Positions 34,631-37,986 of a stretch of DNA of 37,986 bases are shown one piece after another. The DNA comes from Treponema sp. (GTDB lineage Bacteria; Spirochaetota; Spirochaetia; Treponematales; Treponemataceae). Positions within the stretch are counted from its first letter, which is position 1. Every line of letters begins with the position of its first letter. The notes below the pieces were generated by a model. It was not told the origin of the DNA. It saw nothing but the letters and a program-made list of their open reading frames with translations, and did not search any database. The stretch lies in NCBI GenBank assembly GCA_012838745.1, contig DUOS01000035.1, positions 1 through 37,986 of the forward strand. Direction: 5' to 3'. The translations under genes and the position numbers were made by a program.

Positions 34631-36613
34631 TTATTTCTCCTTGTAAGTAAATCGGAAGGGTATAAATTCCCTACCGGTTTCTGTAAAAAATTTTGAAAAG
34701 AACTCATAATACTGGAGACGAATTACTTGTATAGCAACAATTAGTCCTTCCAGAACAATGATAACTAGATTTCCTAAAACAGCAATTAAGATTCCTCCAG
34801 CAGATAAAGATCCGCCAACAAATCCTGTCATAGTAAAAATTATAAAGCTTAAAACTGCATGTGCAAGAGCAAAGGCACCCACACGTAGAAAACTGACGGA
34901 GTTTGATAAATATGAAGAAACAACTTCCAACAATTCTACAACTCCCTCAATAAGTGCAGAGAAAAGACCATTTTCTAAAACTGGTCGGTGGCCATCCATA
35001 ATTCGGGAAAAAGGTTCGCCAAAAAACAAACCGATAAGTGAAGTTCCCAAAACGGCTGCATCGTACCAAGCAAAACCAAAATCCGTAAGGCCAATACGCA
35101 AAGCAAAGAAAATCACATACCAGAAAAACACTGCACCACAAATTCCTGTTTTACTAAAAATAGCCTTTGAAGGGCGACCGAGGGAAAATTGATTAACAAT
35201 GTTTATTATTAAACCAACCGAGTTAATGATAAAACCAATTACGAGAGTAAAGGCGAAAAAGTACATTAGTTTATCTAAAGACCCCTTAGAGGGCATTATC
35301 TCCAATATAACATCACGCGGTTCACCAAAAAGACCCGTTACCCAATAACCAAAGGGCTGCAAAACGTTTGAATTAGCAAAAAATTCGCCGGTTAACAAGC
35401 CCATAATCATGCTTGAAGTACCGATAGCAAGAAAAATTGGCCCAAACTGGTATGATTTACGCAAAATTGGAACAAGTTTTTTTGTAAGAAGGACTCCTAT
35501 TAAGAAGAAAACGAGCCCCTGCCCCACATCTCCAAACATAATACCAAACAGAAGTGTAAAGAAAAATGCTACGATGGGTGTTGGATCTACGGTTCCATAC
35601 AGAGGAGCACCATAACTAAAAATCATACGCTCAAAGCTCTTAACTAGCGCACCATGTTGAAAGCGAACGGGTACTTTTTCCCGTCCATTTTGAACCGATG
35701 GAACTTCGTTCGGGGCATATAAACGAATAGCGATACGACCCTCGGTACGGTCGTCAAGATCTTGCATGAGAATGGTAGAGTCATCTGCTGAAATCCAACC
35801 CATAATGCGATAAACGAGCTGGGTAGATTCAAGAGATTCACGAACAGACTGCACCTTTGAACCGAGAGAAAAAGTCAACATAAGACGAATGATTTCTTCT
35901 CGATGTATTGAAGAAAAACGAGCGCGTTCTTTCGAAACGCTCGCTACATGAGCGGTGGATTCTTCAACCTGCTTTTTAAGACTCTCAAGAACATCGTCGG
36001 GAATTCCCTTAAAGTCTTTAGGAATTTCAAGAGCAGCAAAACCATAGCGCTTGAGTTCGGTATCCAGAGCAAAGCGACCTTTTTTTGAGGTTGCTGCTAG
36101 TATTCGTGTCTTATCTTCGCCAAGAGGAACTATAACCGCGCGATCTCCAACTGAAAACTTGAGCTCTTCAAAATACTGGGGATCAATTTTTCCAATTCGC
36201 ATAGTGAGAAAGGTTAGATGTTCAAACTCGCTATACGCTACTTTAAGATTAGCAAAAGAAAGAGCTTCTTCATAAGCATTAACTACTCGCTTTTTTTGTT
36301 CGGCTGCGTCTTGTTCTTGTTGACGTAGATTTTCTACATCATCAAGAATTACGCTTGCTGAATCTATATCTTTTTCGGTAGGCAAAGTTGTATCTTCTGC
36401 ATACTCATGGGCATCGGAAAAACTCAAATACCCGCGAGCTCCTTGAAGGCTGGCGAGCATCTCACTGTGAGGATTATCCTCTTGGCCGCCCGAATAATCA
36501 GTTTCATTTTGTATCTGAAAGTTAGCAGTTTTTCCTAGATATTCAAGAACTTGATCTATATCCTGTTTCAGGACCATCAATTCTGCAAGTTTCATTTGTG
36601 ATGTTTTACGCAT
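34631..36613 (-). CDS. atpI: V-type ATPase subunit I (membrane stator, a-subunit equivalent)
   Basis: The 660-residue protein has a cytoplasmic N-terminal half (about 1-325) with coiled coils and a membrane half (about 335-660) with about seven helices, including GAPLYGTVDPTPIVAFFF, LFGIMFGDVGQGLVFF and LRVGAFALAHAVLSF; this last helix carries the conserved Arg that works with the ring Glu. The ATG at 36613 overlaps the atpC stop by eight bases and has GGGGGA about ten bases upstream; farther upstream starts would overlap subunit C more. atpK follows one base after the end. The function is the half-channel for ions and anchoring of stalks. Confidence 0.92.
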   Translation of the reverse strand: MRKTSQMKLAELMVLKQDIDQVLEYLGKTANFQIQNETDYSGGQEDNPHSEMLASLQGARGYLSFSDAHEYAEDTTLPTEKDIDSASVILDDVENLRQQEQDAAEQKKRVVNAYEEALSFANLKVAYSEFEHLTFLTMRIGKIDPQYFEELKFSVGDRAVIVPLGEDKTRILAATSKKGRFALDTELKRYGFAALEIPKDFKGIPDDVLESLKKQVEESTAHVASVSKERARFSSIHREEIIRLMLTFSLGSKVQSVRESLESTQLVYRIMGWISADDSTILMQDLDDRTEGRIAIRLYAPNEVPSVQNGREKVPVRFQHGALVKSFERMIFSYGAPLYGTVDPTPIVAFFFTLLFGIMFGDVGQGLVFFLIGVLLTKKLVPILRKSYQFGPIFLAIGTSSMIMGLLTGEFFANSNVLQPFGYWVTGLFGEPRDVILEIMPSKGSLDKLMYFFAFTLVIGFIINSVGLIINIVNQFSLGRPSKAIFSKTGICGAVFFWYVIFFALRIGLTDFGFAWYDAAVLGTSLIGLFFGEPFSRIMDGHRPVLENGLFSALIEGVVELLEVVSSYLSNSVSFLRVGAFALAHAVLSFIIFTMTGFVGGSLSAGGILIAVLGNLVIIVLEGLIVAIQVIRLQYYEFFSKFFTETGREFIPFRFTYKEK

Positions 36614-37625
36614 GGAAGATATCCCCCACATATTCATTCAATTCAGTTTCATTCGCTCCAAGACGAAGTCCTTCAGCCGCAATTCTTATCATTTGATCCT
36701 CAAGTTGTTTTATTTTTAAAAACGAAACCAAAACACCCACGGTAAAGGGGTTCTGATGGAAGCTGGTCATTGCGGTACGATACAAAAACTTATCACCCTC
36801 AAGCTGAGCCCAGCGGGGGTCAAGTTCCCAAGGAAATCCTTCCTCGTGCGGATTCAAGAGCCATGAATATTTCCAGCCATCCCAATCAGTATGCGTATCA
36901 AAAGAACGGGTAAGAACATACAAAGCCGGGCCACACAGTTTTTCGCGTGTGGGTTCTTTTTCGTTAATGCATGCAAGCATAGGAATAATTTGCTCCGGAT
37001 CCATATGATAATAGGAGGTTAAACGCATTGCCCAAACAATATTTTGAAGTATTATTTCTTCTTGAATTATAGTTTCCGTCGAAGCGCGATCTTTAGTGGA
37101 AAGAGATAAAAATGCATTCCAGACAGCAGTATAATATTCATGGTCAAGTCTTGTTTCCCATACTACCTGCTCCTCAAGTTCTGGCACTCTATCAAACCAA
37201 GCAAGAGGGGAGTTTTTAGTCATAGCTTGAATATCTGGCCATTGTTTTCTATCCAAAATAGAAAATTGTTTTATGTCTACCATAAAAGGTGGTTCTTCCG
37301 CACCAACACTCACAGCGGAAGCCGCTGCCTTGAGATTATTATAGTCATAGAAAGAAAGAAGCGTTCTAGATAGAAGATCCGGTTTGTCATAAGCAGAAAG
37401 AAGAGAAATAAAATCGTTCACTCCACGCTCTTCTGCTCTTCGTTCTAAATAGAGTGCAAGAAGGCCTTCGGGAACAAGAGGAACCTCGTCCTCAAACAAG
37501 AGACTCCATAAATCACGAACTCGCTTGGCTTGAAAGAGACCAGAGACACGCTTACCAATAAATGAACGTGAATAAATACCGCTTGCCTTTGCATATACAT
37601 ATGAATCAGCAGCAACTCGGTCCAT
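36606..37625 (-). CDS. atpC: V-type ATPase subunit C (AC39/d type)
   Basis: This 339-residue protein caps the membrane ring and connects it to the shaft. It is mostly helical with repeated C/d-type features (SYVYAKASGIYSRSF at the start, SFYDYNNLKAA at about 92, and PFTVGVLVSFLKIKQLEDQMIRI near the end, part shown). The ATG at 37625 is chosen; a TTG at 37631 overlapping the preceding TGA is an alternative and adds two residues. The ribosome site is weak, so coupling to the upstream gene is likely. Confidence 0.88.
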   Translation of the reverse strand: MDRVAADSYVYAKASGIYSRSFIGKRVSGLFQAKRVRDLWSLLFEDEVPLVPEGLLALYLERRAEERGVNDFISLLSAYDKPDLLSRTLLSFYDYNNLKAAASAVSVGAEEPPFMVDIKQFSILDRKQWPDIQAMTKNSPLAWFDRVPELEEQVVWETRLDHEYYTAVWNAFLSLSTKDRASTETIIQEEIILQNIVWAMRLTSYYHMDPEQIIPMLACINEKEPTREKLCGPALYVLTRSFDTHTDWDGWKYSWLLNPHEEGFPWELDPRWAQLEGDKFLYRTAMTSFHQNPFTVGVLVSFLKIKQLEDQMIRIAAEGLRLGANETELNEYVGDIFHA

Positions 37626-37627
37626 AA

Positions 37628-37930
37628 TCAACTACCGAGAAAAAGGGAGTCAAGGTATGTGTTGAAAGCCTTCCCATCTTGTTCGATAGCACTGAGGCGC
37701 TCGGCAATTTCGTTGTATTCTTGTTCGCGCGCATTATTACAGTGCTGTTTTTCCTTGGCAAGAGCAGCTTCCTGCTCCTTTACAATAGATTCATGTGCAG
37801 TTCGAAACTGTTTTTCAGCCTCTTCTCTCGCCGTGGTTTTTCTTTTATCTGCTTCGGTTTGGGCATCCATCATCATGTCGAAGGCAGAGCGCTCAACATC
37901 AATCAAATGACCAATTACATCTTGATCCAT
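37628..37930 (-). CDS. V-type ATPase small stalk subunit (G/H-like)
   Basis: The 100-residue product is one long charged helix (about residues 15-85, AQTEADKRKTTAREEAEKQF) with Ala/Glu/Lys-rich coiled-coil heptads, matching in size and character the G/H-type peripheral-stalk subunit that pairs with E. It is first in the operon, as NtpF is in Enterococcus hirae. The ATG at 37930 lies nine bases after GAGG; a GTG at 37945 is in frame but would bury that ribosome site in coding sequence. The operon promoter would lie at or beyond the right edge (37931-37986), where I see a GC-rich stretch but no clear promoter. Confidence 0.75.
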   Translation of the reverse strand: MDQDVIGHLIDVERSAFDMMMDAQTEADKRKTTAREEAEKQFRTAHESIVKEQEAALAKEKQHCNNAREQEYNEIAERLSAIEQDGKAFNTYLDSLFLGS

Positions 37931-37986
37931 TAAAAGTAACCTCACACTTTTCGGTGCCGGTCATCACGGCCGGTTCGCCGTTTTGG

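Noticed and set aside
34630-34707. Longer atpK start at 34707
   Set aside because: It lies within atpI and has no ribosome site; GGAG precedes ATG 34629.
34758-35192. 144-codon plus-strand open frame opposite atpI
   Set aside because: Antisense to a well-conserved membrane subunit; composition is the mirror of hydrophobic codons, with no motif.
37931-37986. Possible hairpin or operator with CCGGC repeats at the right edge
   Set aside because: Stems of only four pairs and the window ends, so the V-ATPase promoter region cannot be judged.

Overview
The window looks like a gene-dense stretch of a spirochaete chromosome, most likely a Treponema or close relative. The evidence is a bacterial V/A-type ATPase operon, a UPF0164/FadL-like outer-membrane protein beside a SpoIIE-type phosphatase, a PUR-domain protein of the Borrelia/Treponema kind, an excisionase-like HTH fused to PTS EIIA, and a NifS/NifU pair. 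The DNA is moderately AT-rich. I see no rRNA, tRNA, CRISPR array, insertion sequence or prophage. Almost all space is coding; the only gene-free stretch over 300 bases is the left end (1-349), which holds one good hairpin and no convincing gene.

Layout. 350-8290 (minus): a large secreted coiled-coil/TPR protein, a 1544-residue membrane SpoIIE phosphatase with an extracytoplasmic propeller-like sensor (4-base start/stop overlap), and a small helical protein. 8407-9672 (plus): a divergent UPF0164-family beta-barrel. 9706-12667 (minus): RluA-type pseudouridine synthase, DUF4912 protein, and a GH57-family protein whose catalytic motifs are all degraded. 12683-13831 (plus): secreted transglutaminase-like protein, ending tail to tail against an HTH-EIIA regulator (minus). 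14586-14999 (minus): cytidine deaminase with a promoter that predicts a leaderless mRNA; its promoter spacer contains the start codon of the divergent pair 15024-16966 (membrane-anchored propeller and a degenerate M23/LytM protein). 16972-18793 (minus): nifS-nifU from a clear sigma70 promoter, back to back with the promoter of phosphoglucomutase/phosphomannomutase and the PUR protein (18933-21312, plus). 21333-25227 (minus): phosphoribosyltransferase, chitobiase-like/beta-helix protein and RNase HII as a tight operon. 25337-26842 (minus): HtrA/DegP protease with its own promoter and strong terminator. 26933-37930 (minus): V-type ATPase genes in the order G/H, C, I, K, F, E, A, B, D, followed without a visible break by a UspA-like protein, an unknown 136-residue protein, a J-domain protein and methionine aminopeptidase.

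How the genes fit together. The V-ATPase operon supplies a complete rotary machine for ion transport or ATP synthesis. NifS and NifU build Fe-S clusters. RNase HII, methionine aminopeptidase, RluA and HtrA are housekeeping. Several genes act in the envelope: the SpoIIE sensor, the secreted TPR protein, the beta-barrel, the transglutaminase-like protein, the propeller and M23-like pair, the beta-helix protein and HtrA. Two of the most unusual proteins appear to be pseudoenzymes (GH57-like and M23-like). All functional calls are by reading of motifs; no database search was possible.
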